Part shown: one piece after another, positions 1-11,704 of the stretch
How the letters are laid out: each line of letters opens with the position of its first letter
Numbering within the stretch: position 1 is the stretch's first letter
Assembly: GCA_011033025.1 (NCBI GenBank)
Contig: WFMF01000155.1
Coordinates: 310,001-374,000 of the forward strand
Origin: Beroe forskalii
Taxonomy: Eukaryota; Ctenophora; Nuda; Beroida; Beroidae
Length of the DNA: 64,000 bases
Direction: 5' to 3'
Notes under the pieces: generated by a model
Told to the model about the DNA's origin: nothing
Databases searched by the model: none
What the model saw: only the letters and a program-made list of their open reading frames with translations
Program-made: the position numbers and the translations under genes

Positions 1-743
1 AATGATTTTATTTGATTAATTGAATAAAAATGAATTTCATTCATACAGCTGAATGGTCTACCATTATTTCATGATTACTTTTGTACATAAAGATTAAAAT
101 ATTTTGATCAAATTTAAATAATTCTGAAGATTCATTTATTTGAAAAGGAAGTTCTGTATAATTGAACTAGCTATTAAAAACAGCCTTCATAGTTCTGTCG
201 AGAGAAGACAGAACAAGGGAAAGTTATTTTTGAGATACAGTACCTAGTTATAAAAATCCCTATAAAACTGTGAATTGATTGATTACAGTAGAGCTTCTTA
301 TGGTAGTACCTATGGACATTGCATATCTCAGTCATTAATAGCAGTTTAAAGTTACTTTACATGGATGCTATACCATTTCTGAAAATATAACTAAAAAAGG
401 TCGACAAAATTTTTGGTGGAAACTGCATCTGAAAATATAATTAAAAAAAGGTCAGCATACTTTTGAGCGGAAAACTTTCTGAAATATACCTTATACAGTC
501 GACTATTAACTGACCGAAATTTTATCTGAAAATATACTTCTTGCCGAAGTGTAAACACCAAGGAGTTGCCCTCCTTTTGTGTGATTTGCCCTCCTTTTTC
601 GGGCAAAAAGTGCCCTCGGAACGAATTCACAAGGTTCGGCAGCTATGCAATATGCATGGATGCTTAAATTGAAGCTTTTTGTGGCCTCTGAATTATTTCT
701 AATAATTTTTGATGCTCAATAAAAAGCAAACGTCCAGAATATA
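1..743. other. AT-rich upstream region, no gene seen
   Basis: No supportable coding exon. Around 378-545 there are imperfect repeats of a short motif (CTGAAAATATAA followed by an A-run and GGTC). Around 555-620 the motif GCCCTCCTTTT recurs. The end of this stretch should contain the DERA promoter, but no TATA box or other element stands out. Confidence 0.5.
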
Positions 744-2751
744 ATGCTTGAAAGAAATAATGGCACATCTTTCAACATTGATTGGATTGAGGATATACAC
801 ATCAACACACCTGCTGTTGTGAGATCAGCGAATGAAGTGAAAGGAAGACGACCACTGAAGAAAGAGCATCAAGCAGCCTGGTTAATGAAAGCAGTTACAG
901 TCATTGATCTTACTACACTGGCAGGAGACGATACCTTTTGTAATGTAGACAGGTTTGTTAACAAGATCCTGGATTTTTGTATGGTCTCGTTGACGTCATT
1001 GTTGCAAGGAATTATGTTCGATAATTTTGATTTTTGCTCACAATCGAGAAATAAACTGATATAATGTGGCTTTTGAGCAATATGAACTTTACATCTTGTT
1101 GAACTCTATCTCACATCAGTTACTCTCAGGTTGTGTAATTATGCGAAGAACCCAGTCAGGAAGGAAATCCTGAATAAGCTTGGTTTTGACAGTCTCACTG
1201 TTGGTGCTGTGTGTGTTTACCCTAACCGGGTAAAGGATGTGTGTCAGGTTATGAAAAGGCTGGACTGTCACATTGGAATAGCTTCTGTTGCTGCTGGATT
1301 CCCCGAGGTTTGGGCTGAGTTTTTGTCCACTTTCACTCATCCATTACTTTCATCGACTTTTATTTTAAAGGTGATTTTATTTTAGAGGAGTGGATTTTAT
1401 TTTCCATTTATTTATACAAACATACATGTTTATTTGGGTGACGATTTATTGATGCATGATCCAGAATTATAAGTTTTTATTAAAAAAATCGAGGCTACAA
1501 CTCTACAAGTTCTATCCCATCCTCCAGGGTCAGACGCCACTAGAAACCAGGGTACGGGAGGTGGAGCTAGCTGTCAAGGCTGGGGCTACAGAGATCGACA
1601 TCGTCATCAACAGGACTCTTGTCTTGGAAGGGCGCTGGGAAGAGCTTTATAACGAGGTATTATGTTAGTCAATAAATTTCGAATATAGGATAACAGAAAA
1701 TATATTGTGATGTTTGAATTGAAAGTTAATTTAAACTTTCGAATCAAATTTGACTCCTAGGATACCGAGAATTGAATGTTATAATTTATAATTTTCACTA
1801 CAAAAGTATAATATTATAATTCCTAGGTAAAAGCATGTCGTGCCGCGTGTGGTGAGGCACATCTTATTGGACAATTTTAACCACGTGGCACTTTAGAAAA
1901 TTGGTAATGTCTACAGGTGTATTTTTTGGTACACGGGGATTTAAAACATTTTAGTATTTTGAAATCCACAGAATTTTTCTGGCGGTAATTGTATTTGACA
2001 CTGTTGTATCATTGAAACCTAGTGACAAACCTAGATGTTTATAATTAAGTAAGTATTTGCATTATTTGTGTTTGATTAATAAAAGCTGCAAAGCTCATAG
2101 TCATTGAGAACAGGAGATCGTTCCAATATCTCGGATAGTGAATTATTATATGCTACTTTATTTATCACTCTAACAAGGCGTCCATGGTCAGCATGATGGC
2201 TGGCAGTGATTTCATCAAAACATCAACGGGTAAAGAAGCAGTGAATGCCACCTTCCCTGTAGCCTTGGTAATGTTGCGAGCCATCCGCCACTACATGGAG
2301 TACACGGGCCACAAGGTCGGCTTCAAGCCAGCTGGTAAGCAAACAACTATATTTCATGTAAATTTGTTACTCTGGTGCCTCAAAGACTCGGATTAGTTTT
2401 TCCGGGAGCACGTATAGGTACCTGAATAATGAGTGTATGTTATACGGTACACTTCATGTGGCGCGTACCAAAACAGGCTCATCCTCATCAATTATTAACC
2501 AGTAAAACTACCACTGATTATTTTCACGTTACCTCCAATAACTCTGTTAACCACCATGTCTAGGTGGTATCAGGACAGCTAAGGACTGTCTGCAGTGGTT
2601 AGTGTTGATGAAGGAGGAGCTTGGGGTGGAGTGGTTACAACCCAACCTCTTCCGAATTGGGGCGAGTACTCTTCTAGGAGACATCGAGAGGCAACTCTTC
2701 CACTACTGCACTGGCAAATACGCCAGCAGTACTTACGATATTGCTATGTGA
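744..2751 (+). CDS. DERA: Deoxyribose-phosphate aldolase, six exons, exon 4 damaged
   Basis: DERA cleaves 2-deoxyribose-5-phosphate to glyceraldehyde-3-phosphate and acetaldehyde in the cytosol (known of the family). Exons seen: 744-952, 1130-1307, 1528-1656, 1827-1916, 2178-2334, 2564-2751, all with GT-AG borders and matching phase. Landmarks: [20 protein letters not shown] in exon 1, AVCVYPNRV and ASVAAGFP in exon 2, [10 protein letters not shown] (catalytic Asp near residue 153) in exon 3, the Schiff-base lysine in FIKTSTGK (near residue 216) in exon 5, and the proton-relay lysine in KPAGGIR across the exon 5/6 junction. Total length is close to the roughly 318 residues usual in animals. 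Exon 4 begins well (ACGEAHL), but the second half no longer encodes the conserved TILATGELGT strand and has TAA stops in frame at 1878 and 1905. Either the gene is a pseudogene or the exon sequence is wrong. Identity is certain; function is not. Confidence 0.9.
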
Positions 2752-3768
2752 TGACACATAATGACATATATGTGTTAGTTTAATCTTGCAAATTATAAGC
2801 AATGTTTTTATCAGAACATGCTCCAGTGTGTGGTAAGTTTGGTGGAGTCATTTATTGGTGTGGCACTACATTCTTCGTATATCCTGCATACATTTGCTAC
2901 CCATGATCTGACCAACCCATGTCTGTCAAGACATACATGGATACGCATTGATTTATGATAGTTTATGAAGCAAAATAGTACACATGTTATATTTGCATCA
3001 ATTCTTTTATTAAATTGTTCTAAGAAAACTAATTTTAGGACTGCTGAGTTTGATGTGCTTACAGTGCGAATATTCGTCAAACATCGCGAAGCTTTATTCA
3101 ACACAGCTGTGATTAGAGTTCTGTGAACTGTTTTATTTGTCTAGTAAATTATTATACAGTACTCGAGTCTGGAGCCTACCTAAAAGTATATAATTTAGGT
3201 GCCAACTCTGACGATATGGCACCACATGGAAAGGAATTATATCTGAAAATATGTCAAATGTTTCCATGAGAAATGGTTTTTATGATTTTTAGCTGCTTAA
3301 TAGAGCTTAGATAATTATTCTTTATTTTCTATTCGTGTTTATTGTTTATAATAATTTATCTGTCATGGAATTAAATGATAACCATTTATTAACCCAATAT
3401 GTTATTTAATTCAGCGAGTTTTCATTGCTTATACAATTTAAATTGTTATAGTTAGATCTTCGAACCTCCAACTTGTGCTTACTGGAGTCGGCTTTAGTTT
3501 AGAACTGTAACCGCTGTAACATCATATAATTACCAAATGATTACAGCAGATTCATCGCTCAATGAAAAGCTGATACAGCGAATTCTGTATTGTAGCACGG
3601 TGTGATAGCGTATTGACATTCACTAGGATTATCTATGAGCAGTTGATCTTGGTGTATTGTTCACATATCATATTATAGCCAGAAAATAATCTCTGTGTAA
3701 AGTGTAAACACATATAATTTAATTTGATTGCGTATTATTTGACTCCTATATTCTCTTCCTCCCGTAGA
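2752..3768. other. Intergenic, no gene seen
   Basis: AT-rich sequence between DERA and MCRS1. It probably holds DERA 3' UTR and the MCRS1 promoter or a 5' UTR intron, since a good splice acceptor (CCCGTAG) lies one base before the MCRS1 ATG. No repeat or RNA gene was recognised. Confidence 0.5.
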
Positions 3769-6700
3769 ATGAGCTCAGGTGAAGTGAATGTTAAAGCACC
3801 CATCAGCAGCACAGCGATGACTCCTACCTCCGACACACCCGCCGCTCAAAACAACACCGATAGCAACACGGCTCCTCACAGCAGCAACACTCTAAGCAAC
3901 AATAGCAACAACATTTCAAGCAACAACACTGCAAGTAGCACCCCCACAGTAACCACCACCACCAGTAACGGTGTCATCAGTTCCCCTACCTCTCACAACG
4001 GCAACATGACACCACTGGATCCCCTCATCCCTAACAATTCTGTGAGTCCTAACAATGGTATGATCAGCACTCCGGTGAATGCAGGACCTTCCGTGCCCTT
4101 TAATTCGGATTCTAATCCTGGGTCAATGGCTGCTGGATCGTCCCACGAGAAACCTCGCCGTACTTCCAGGTTAGTCACTCTTCCGGGGTCGAGAAAACGT
4201 CTTTTTGATAAAAGACGATCTTGTATCATGCCTATCATAGTATCATATGGCCCCTGTGCTGACAGTTGCCATGAGGAGAACTGTCCCCATCCTCTATTCA
4301 AACTATTGCTGTATCGTCCTTTCTGTACCACTTTATTTTCAAATCACAGGTCCATTAAGAGGAGGAAGTTTGATGACGAGCTGGTCGAAAGCAGTCTGCC
4401 CTCCAAGCTAATCCCCGTTGAGAAAGACAGGAAACCCAAACGTGCCCCGAACCCCAAACGCCTGATCCTGCCCCAAACGAAGTGGGGTCCCAAGGACGAC
4501 CTCAAGTTGATCCTGGCAGTCCAGCAGTGCTGTGACCTGGCCATCGTACACAAGTGTGTCAAGTTCTCCCAGAAACTCTCCTATCAAGAGGTTGGAGGAC
4601 CAGATATTATTTGCAGGGCGCGTAGATCGCACTGAAACTGACATAATGTATGAAACATGACCTTTCTCTTACCTTGAACATTATTATTAACCACATTCGA
4701 TAGGTGATAAATGCGTTGAATAAGCATTATGTGCGCATGGTGTCTCTTGCTAAAAGGGTGTAGGTAACCAGGTTAACTCATTAAAATCTCAAACACCCAA
4801 ATTTGAGTATTCACTAATTCAGATGGTTTGCTGTATACCGATTAGGTCATTGTACATTATACAAAACCCAGCATATTCCTATTAATTGATCTAACAGCCC
4901 TCCTCTCCCTCCCCCAGATTGAAGAGCGATGGTACCAACTGCTCTACATTCCGGAGGTATCAGGTCCAGCTACCACCGCCATAGCAGCCCTCTCTCCCGA
5001 GGAGAAGACGGCCGTGGAACGGAAGACTTTGTGGAGTCCCAAGGAGGAGGCCATCTTGCAGCAGGTGGAGGCATCATCCCAACCCAAGCTGGAGTTCTTC
5101 GTGTCCCTACTCCACCAGCACCCCCTCGTGTTTCACCCTGCCAGGTTGGTGGCGAATTAGTCTAACATTCTCGAAAAAATGACATAGGTGGCTATCTGAA
5201 TTATTTGTTGTGACTTATATGTCAACTGAAGCAAATCCAGATCTAGAGAAACTCAAACTGTTTTCATTTACAGTAGACCGATGTCAACTGAAGGGTTTGT
5301 GAAGATGTACAGCAGTAAGACCCCTCTCTCTTGTTCAGGACTCCCAGAGACCTGATGGTACAGTGGGACAGGCTGAAGCAGTACTCTCTACTAGCAGACC
5401 AAACCGTGCAGCCCCTCAACTTGGGGGATTCCGTTCTCAACTTCTCTGACGTAGAGGAACAAGTGAGTTGCTTGACTTTGCTTGCTACGGCGACAGTTCG
5501 AACTGCAATTTGCGCGGCATACTGCAGACATATTATTTATTAGTTTATATGCCGCGCAAACTTATGCCGTGCACACAAAAGACGCGAAAGTGCAGTTCGA
5601 ACTAACCCTGGTAGTCATGAACCGGTTCGTAACACTTTGTACTTTTGTAAAACGGTTTTTACTTCAATAGACCACTATCAGGTTTCACGTTATCTAAAAG
5701 ACCTTAATTCTTTGAGGCTGGGAAATTAAACTTCCTATACCAGATATCACTGATTTTCATCTGATAATATTGAAATCAGCATAATTTATTTCATGGCTGA
5801 ATTTTTGGGCCCCGGTTATCCATTTACCGTGATTGTTGAATTTTCTCCCTCATTTTTCGTTCTTTTTTCCTAGCATTTTTGATGTTATAAAGACATCTGT
5901 TGATACCAACTACCTTACTAAGGAGTTGTGATTTATAACTGATTTGTGTTAAGTAACATTGCAAACTTGTCACCAAAAATATGCTGACATACGGTAGTCG
6001 AACAGCCACTCCTAATCCTAAAATTTTCTTGCTGCTCAAATTATTAATTTGTTAGAATCTGTCATGAAATAACTTCAATTTAATAAGGTAACTTTAAATT
6101 TGATGAAGTGATGAGATAACTTTCCTCTTTTACTCAGTTCCTTGACTGTACTGTTTCTCTCAGCTAACTGATGAGGAGCTGTTAGCCGAGAAACCTGATC
6201 CAGTGCTTCAGAACGAGCTAAGGAAGATAGACAGACGACACAAACATGAGATCAGGTGAGGGTGGATTGGAAGTTGGGATGGGTCTGTGGGTGAATGGGG
6301 ATGAAGAGATCTATTATTTTGTGGGTGAATTTGTTGGAATGTTTCAGATTGCATCATCATGTTGTCTCACCCAATGGAACGGTTCCTGGGGGTCCTGCCT
6401 CCTGTCAAGGAGTGAGGCTATGCTATTCTGAAACCCATGAGCTAACTCTAATGATTATATTCCAGGAAGCTGGAAGAAGAGATCCGTCAGTGGCACACCA
6501 TGGTGGGTGGTCCTGACCATGGACCCTTCTCCTTCGAACTCGACAACGAGACATTCGCAGCTCTCAGGGGCAGGTCCGTATGGGAAAACAAACGGATGGT
6601 ATCGTAAATTTCTGTAATCAGGAAATGGGAACGGTACTTTTTCCTGGATCCATCAGGCTTCGATGGATTCAAATTTCGAGTTTTCTTCATATTGCCAAGC

Positions 6701-8806
6701 CATGTTAGCTTTTCAGATTGACTGGTTGAGATCCAACCGTAACCTCACTACCATAGATTCAATCAGTTTACAACCAATTCTTGCAGGTTGGTGAGGTATC
6801 TGATGAGGAGCAAGGAAATCACCCTGGGTCGCACCACGCCCACCCACCAAGTCGACGTGGACTTCTCGCTGGAAGGCCCTGCCTGGAAGGTACATGAATC
6901 AGGGCAATATCGATTCAACGGTGGAAAATTAGATGGTCCTGAGTCTGACATTTACATTTAAATCTGTAAGACGGCAACTTTGTGGTGTATTGGTGTAATG
7001 GTCACACGTCTTGCCTGTGATCGAGATATCCAGGGTTCAATTCCTGTCATACAGCTGTTTGAATCGAAATTATCATCAAGTCATCAATACACATTGTATA
7101 ATTTACTTGATGTACTCCGATATAAATATATCAGCTCAGTGACATGAAAGTAATATCATCTTCAGATTTCACTGAAACAGGGAATTATCAAATTCCATGG
7201 TGGTGAGTTCTTCTTGTGGAACTTTGGCAAACGTCCAATCTACATCGACGGACATCCGGTTATTCAAGGTAAGAACTTGGTGATATGGGGGGGGGGCAAC
7301 CTCGAAAAACCCCGGGTGGATATAAAAATTGGCAAATGGGGGTTTAATTTTTCAGGGTTTATGAGGGTTTAAGGAGGCTAAACTGATAAGAATAGCCGTT
7401 TTTCGGTCGGAAAATTCGATTTTCTCTCAAAATGGTACTACTTTAGTTGTGGATTTTCGGCTCTTCTCTCAAATGGTACCATATTTGTTGAGGTTTTTTG
7501 GCACTTTTCTGAAATGGTACCATTTTTGTTGAGGATATTCGACCCTTTTCTGACATGGTACAATTTTTGTTGAGGAATTTTGGCCTTTTTCTGAAATGGT
7601 ACCATTTTTGTTGACGATTTTCGACCCTAATCTGAAATGGTACCATTTTTGTTGACGATTTTCGACCCTAATCTGAAATGGTACCATTTTTGTTGACGAT
7701 TTTCAACCCTTTTCTGAAATGGTGCCATTTTTGCTGAAGATTTTTGGCACTTCTCGGAAATGGTACAATTTTTTTGACGATTTTCGACCCTTTTCTGAAA
7801 TGGCACCATTTTTGTTGACGATTTTCGACCCTAATCTGAAATGGTACCATTTTTGTTGAGGATTTTCAACCCTTTTCTGAAATGGTACCATTTTTGCTGG
7901 AGATTTTTGGCACTTTTCGAAAATGGTACCATAATTTTTGTTGAGGCATTTTTGCTCTTTTCTGAAATGGTGCCATTTTTGTTGAGGATTTTCGACCCTA
8001 ATCTGAAATGGTACCATTTTTGTTTAGGATTTTCAACCCTTTTCTGAAATGGTACCATTTTTGTTGAGGATTTTTGACCCTTTTCTTATATGGTACCATT
8101 TTTGCTGAAGATGTTTTGGCACTTTTCGGAAATGGTACCATTTTTGTTGACGATTTTCGACCCTTTTCTGAAATGGTACCTACGATTTTGTTGAGGATTT
8201 TCAACCCTTTACGTCTGAAATGGTACAAATTTTACTTATGAAAAATTTCCGAATTTTTTCAAATGGTACCACTTTTTGATGATGATTTTCGACCCTTTTC
8301 TGAAATGGTACCATTTTAGTTGTGGATTTTTGGCCCTATTTTGAAATGGTACCTATTTAAACCCCCAAAAACCCCAAAGTGGATATTAAAAAAGCCAAAT
8401 AGGGGTTTAATTTTTCGGGGTTTATGGGGGTTTTTCGAGGTTGCCCCCCCCCCCCTGATATACACTGTGCAGTTCAAAGTATACACTATACACTGCAGGT
8501 TGTTTTCAAAGAGTACACTCATACAGAGCACAATCATGGAAACAGTAAGAGTGTGCTCGCGGTGAATCATTAGAATTCATTCATAAGTCATGAAAAACTA
8601 TGATTCATAATGCAAAGCGTTTAAGGTAAAAGAGAGCCTTGGCATCTAATTTATCAATGCTGGTAATGTAATTAATTACCATTCATCTTATTGCAGGTTG
8701 TCACTCCAAGCTTCACCACCACTGTGTAATGGAAATCTGCTCGTTGAAGTTCACCTTCCTAATCAATAAGAACATGACAGAGGGCAAGTCTAACGACAAG
8801 GGATGA
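3769..8806 (+). CDS. MCRS1: Microspherule protein 1, nine exons
   Basis: MCRS1 is an FHA-domain nuclear protein of INO80 and NSL chromatin complexes and also acts at spindle and centrosome (family knowledge). Exons: 3769-4169, 4350-4590, 4918-5144, 5339-5462, 6164-6255, 6466-6573, 6787-6889, 7166-7268, 8697-8806, summing to 502 codons plus stop, against about 462 in vertebrates. The first 130 residues are Ser/Thr/Asn-rich and poorly conserved. RRKFDDELVESSLPSK opens the conserved N-terminal domain, then YSLLADQTVQPL and LNFSDVEEQ. An acidic, probably coiled-coil stretch (exons 5-6) leads to the FHA domain (about 400-490) with YLMRSKEITLGRTT and RPIYIDGHPV. All exon phases agree. Intron 1 is 180 nt, in frame and free of stops, so retention would add 60 residues. 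Intron 4 carries a small MITE and intron 8 a 1.17-kb element. The ATG was chosen because it follows a splice acceptor and starts the open frame. Confidence 0.95.
5494..5603. mobile_element. Short inverted-repeat element (MITE family A)
   Basis: A 110-bp sequence bounded by CAGTTCGAACTGCA and TGCAGTTCGAACT, with internal GC-rich inverted segments (TGCGCGGCATA and TATGCCGCGCAAA). Related sequences lie at 44363-44496 and 62765-62925, each inside an intron. A non-autonomous foldback-type element is inferred. No coding capacity. Confidence 0.6.
6985..7054 (+). other. tRNA-like sequence (degenerate tRNA or SINE head)
   Basis: Contains a plausible A box (TGGTGTAATGG) and B box (GGTTCAATTCC) at normal spacing, and a five-pair acceptor-like stem (TGTAT with ATACA). 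The T-stem and the ends of the acceptor stem mismatch, so it does not fold as a good tRNA. The loop CTGTGAT resembles Asp/Glu/His-type tRNAs. It lies in MCRS1 intron 7. Most likely a tRNA pseudogene or tRNA-derived SINE. Confidence 0.35.
7287..8455. mobile_element. 1.17-kb TIR element filled with minisatellite, in MCRS1 intron 8
   Basis: The ends are inverted: a G-run followed by CAACCTCGAAAAACCCC on the left, and GGGGTTTTTCGAGGTTG followed by a C-run on the right. The six bases TGATAT flank both ends (7281-7286 and 8456-8461), a target-site duplication. Sub-terminal blocks (GGGGTTTAATTTTTC and GGGTTTAT motifs, with a GTGGATAT motif) occur near both ends. The interior is a tandem array and there is no transposase, so it is a non-autonomous DNA transposon. 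It sits wholly inside the intron and would be spliced out. Confidence 0.8.
7400..8350. repeat. Minisatellite, unit about 41 bp
   Basis: About twenty imperfect copies of a roughly 41-bp unit with the core TGAAATGGTACCATTTTTG followed by TTGAGGATTTTCGACCC. Each unit carries the palindrome AATGGTACCATT. Open frames on both strands across the array come from the repeat itself and are not genes, because the unit length is not a multiple of three. Confidence 0.9.
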
Positions 8807-10087
8807 TCTTCTCACACTACTCAGTGGAGCAGTGGGGACGTTGATGAGAGATGGTGTCAGAGGGTTTTGAACTACTTAAATCAGACCATTCTTTGAGTGA
8901 ATTAATTAAGATTTCCAGAAAGATTCTGATCTCAAACAAAAGACTTTGTGAGATTGCGAGTCGAGCATAATATCATGGACTTTTCATTAGTAATAATGCT
9001 AAAAAGGCAGAGTTGTGTGTGTGTCATGTTTGTGTATAATGTAAAAGGTTTTATTGCATTTTATTGAGTAACATTCGAAGAAATAAGAATATTTAATATC
9101 GAGAATGGCTGTAAGAAATAAGAGTACCTCTCGAAGCTGTTAAATGTCAGCTTTGCTGCGTTACTGTATTGTCACAGTTCTTTTCAGTTGAGTTCTTGCT
9201 GCCATAGTTATGTTGCGTAATGAATACTGTTACAATGTTCAATAGATACATAGCTGCCCTGTAAAGTGCTATTCATTCCTACAGTAATTGTAGGCTTCTG
9301 CATACCTTGTATTGCTGCAAGGATTGATGGTATTTTATTGTATTACGAAATGTTAACCAAGATTGTTGTTACATGAAATTATACTTATAGAATATCGATA
9401 TTTGATAATTGTACTATTGATCAGAGCAGTATGACTGCTCAATTTCGTTATTCATAGATTTAATTAAATCAAAATCCAGTTTTTTCGGTTAACCCATTTT
9501 TCATTTTCAGCCCTTTGAAAGTTTAAAAGTTTGATCACGTAATTAAGGATGTTAATAAATATTGTTGAAATTTTAAACACAGTTTGGAGTGATATGAACC
9601 AATAGCCATATTAAAATACTTTTAAATAATTTAAAAGTTTATTCTTGGATAAATCACCAGCCCACAGTTCAATAGGACTATTGTGTGTTTATTTACTGAT
9701 GCTCGTGGTTTAGTGGTTTAAAGCTACTTGCCACGTGGCTGATATCACCGAGTTTCTTGTAATAGACTACTATTTTAATCAACGTTAAATGTTAGACTGG
9801 TTGAATATCTTAAATCTTACAATCTGCTGTGATATTGTGATTTAAATGGTGTTCTTGCAAAAAATGTTATTCAGTAATTGATTCCAAATGCTTGATACAT
9901 TGAATTTACTTGCATTTATAAGCATTTTGATTTATTTGAGTTGATTGTTACACTTCTATATCCCATTATGACTGTGGCATAATATTATTTTTGTTTCCAT
10001 GTTCAATTTAAATGTAATCTTGCCAATGGATGATGATGTTCTTTGAGAGTTGTTGTTCCTGACTAATTCCCTATCCTCGCACAGGCC
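8807..10087. other. MCRS1 3' UTR and intergenic region
   Basis: AT-rich, without a coding exon I can support. The last bases (CTCGCACAG) form a splice acceptor just before the acyl-CoA synthetase ATG, so a non-coding first exon for that gene probably lies in this stretch. Confidence 0.5.
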
Positions 10088-11704
10088 ATGTTGTGGAAGT
10101 CCTTGCAGCGGTTAACCCAATGCACTCTCTCTTCCTCCTCCTCCTGCCGCCACATTTCCTCCTCTAGAAAGGAGTTCCCGCCACAAAACGCTCTCCTGCA
10201 CAACTTCCTCCTGACCTTCCTGGACCAGAACTCCGAGCATCGGGCCCTGGTGGACTACGTCTCCAAGGAGACTCTAACTCATGGTCAGATAGGAGACAGT
10301 GTGGGTAGGATTGCCAACAGACTTATAGAATGGGGTGTCAGACCTGGCGATCATGTGGGACTCAGTTCCTTCAATCACATCAACTACCTGCCTCTACAGT
10401 TGGGCGTCATGGCGGCAGGTGGCAAAGTGGCACTTTGTAACCCAGCCTACACTGGCAAAGAGGTGGATCAACTGCTGAGAACAGCTGATGTGAGCCGGAT
10501 TATAGGGCATCCCAAGAACAGCGAAACAGTGACAGATTCTGCTAAAAGACTTGGATTGCCGGAACCGCTGGATGTCAGCAATATCATGGAGGAAAGTAAA
10601 CATTTCTCTAGTGAGTTGCCGGACATTGAGATGGGCATCCACGATACCTGTGCCTTTTTCTACAGCAGCGGCACCACTGGGTTCCCTAAAGCAGTGGAGA
10701 TTACTCATGACAACTTCGTTAGTCAGTGCATGATCCTGGATGATCCAGCTGGATTCAACTTCGACACAACCACCGTGAACAACGGCTTCCTGCCCATGTT
10801 CCACGTATTTGGTAGCGTTGTGGCTGCCCACGTTTTACACAAGGGAGCTACTTCTATTTTGTTGGACGGGTTTGATCCCCTTGCCTTCTTAGGGGCAATG
10901 CAAGACTACAAAGTAAGCTACGCAACCCTGGTTCCTCCCATCATGTTGTTCATCGCCAAACATCCCCTGGTTGACAAGTTCGATTTGTCTCACATCCGAC
11001 ACTTGGTCTGTGCGGCTGCTCCCTTGTCCAAACAGCTAGAACATGATGTGTTCGAGCGTCTCAAGATCCCCGAACTGAACATCAGACAGGGCTATGGGTT
11101 GAGTGAAACCACTGCTGCATCCCACTGCCTGACCAAAGGTTTCTCCAAACCAGGATCCATTGGAGGTATCGCTAACAACATGGAGTGTAAGGTTGTGGAT
11201 CTGGAGACGGGAGAGGAGTGTGGTCCTAATCAGTCAGGCGAGATCTACATCAAGGGCCCATGTGTCATGAAGGGGTACTACAACAACGCTGATGCTAACG
11301 CTGAAGTCTTTACAGACGACGGGTTCTTCAAAACGGGTGACATCGGTTATCATGACGAGGACGGAGACTTCTTCATCATCGATCGGTTGAAGGAGCTGAT
11401 AAAGGTCAAGGGATTCCAGGTAGCGCCCGCTGAAGTGGAAGCCATCCTGCTGGAGCACCCGCTGGTTGCTGATGTTTGTGTCATCGGAATTCCGGACGAA
11501 CGGGCAGGTGAGCGCCCTAAAGCGTTCGTGGTGCCGCGTCCTGGCGCGGAGCTGAGCGCGGCGGACGTCGCGCAGTTCGTGAGGGACAATGCGTCAGAGT
11601 TCAAAGTGCCCTCGCAGGTGGAATTCGTGGATGCGATCCCAAAGCTCGCTAGTGGGAAGATTCAGAGGAAAGTGTTGAGGGAAGCTGAGAAGGCTAAGCA
11701 CTGA
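10088..11704 (+). CDS. Acyl-CoA synthetase, 4-coumarate-CoA ligase/luciferase-like, single coding exon
   Basis: A 538-residue adenylate-forming enzyme of the ANL superfamily. These activate a carboxylic acid with ATP and load it onto CoA. The AMP-binding P-loop SSGTTGFPKAVEITH lies near residues 193-207, YGLSETTAASH near 336, TGDIGYHDEDGDFFIIDR near 416-433 with the hinge KELIKVKGFQVAPAEVEA after it, and the C-terminal catalytic lysine in LASGKIQRKVLRE near 520-530. Every core motif is intact and length is typical. The first 30 residues are Ser-, Arg- and Lys-containing and nearly free of acidic residues, which could be a mitochondrial presequence. The C-terminus (EKAKH) is not a peroxisomal SKL-type signal. 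The substrate cannot be read from sequence; medium-chain fatty acids or aromatic acids are both possible. A splice acceptor immediately before the ATG implies a 5' UTR intron. Confidence 0.93.
   Translation: MLWKSLQRLTQCTLSSSSSCRHISSSRKEFPPQNALLHNFLLTFLDQNSEHRALVDYVSKETLTHGQIGDSVGRIANRLIEWGVRPGDHVGLSSFNHINYLPLQLGVMAAGGKVALCNPAYTGKEVDQLLRTADVSRIIGHPKNSETVTDSAKRLGLPEPLDVSNIMEESKHFSSELPDIEMGIHDTCAFFYSSGTTGFPKAVEITHDNFVSQCMILDDPAGFNFDTTTVNNGFLPMFHVFGSVVAAHVLHKGATSILLDGFDPLAFLGAMQDYKVSYATLVPPIMLFIAKHPLVDKFDLSHIRHLVCAAAPLSKQLEHDVFERLKIPELNIRQGYGLSETTAASHCLTKGFSKPGSIGGIANNMECKVVDLETGEECGPNQSGEIYIKGPCVMKGYYNNADANAEVFTDDGFFKTGDIGYHDEDGDFFIIDRLKELIKVKGFQVAPAEVEAILLEHPLVADVCVIGIPDERAGERPKAFVVPRPGAELSAADVAQFVRDNASEFKVPSQVEFVDAIPKLASGKIQRKVLREAEKAKH

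Noticed and set aside
6985-7054. Functional tRNA gene
   Set aside because: A and B boxes are fair but the T-stem and acceptor stem mismatch.
7443-8228. Several open frames of 60-104 codons on both strands with MVPFQ...ENRQQKWYHF-type repeats
   Set aside because: They are translations of the 41-bp minisatellite in different frames inside an intronic transposon; the unit is not a multiple of three.
10394-10831. Minus-strand open frames within the acyl-CoA synthetase
   Set aside because: Shadows of a long, strongly conserved sense frame.
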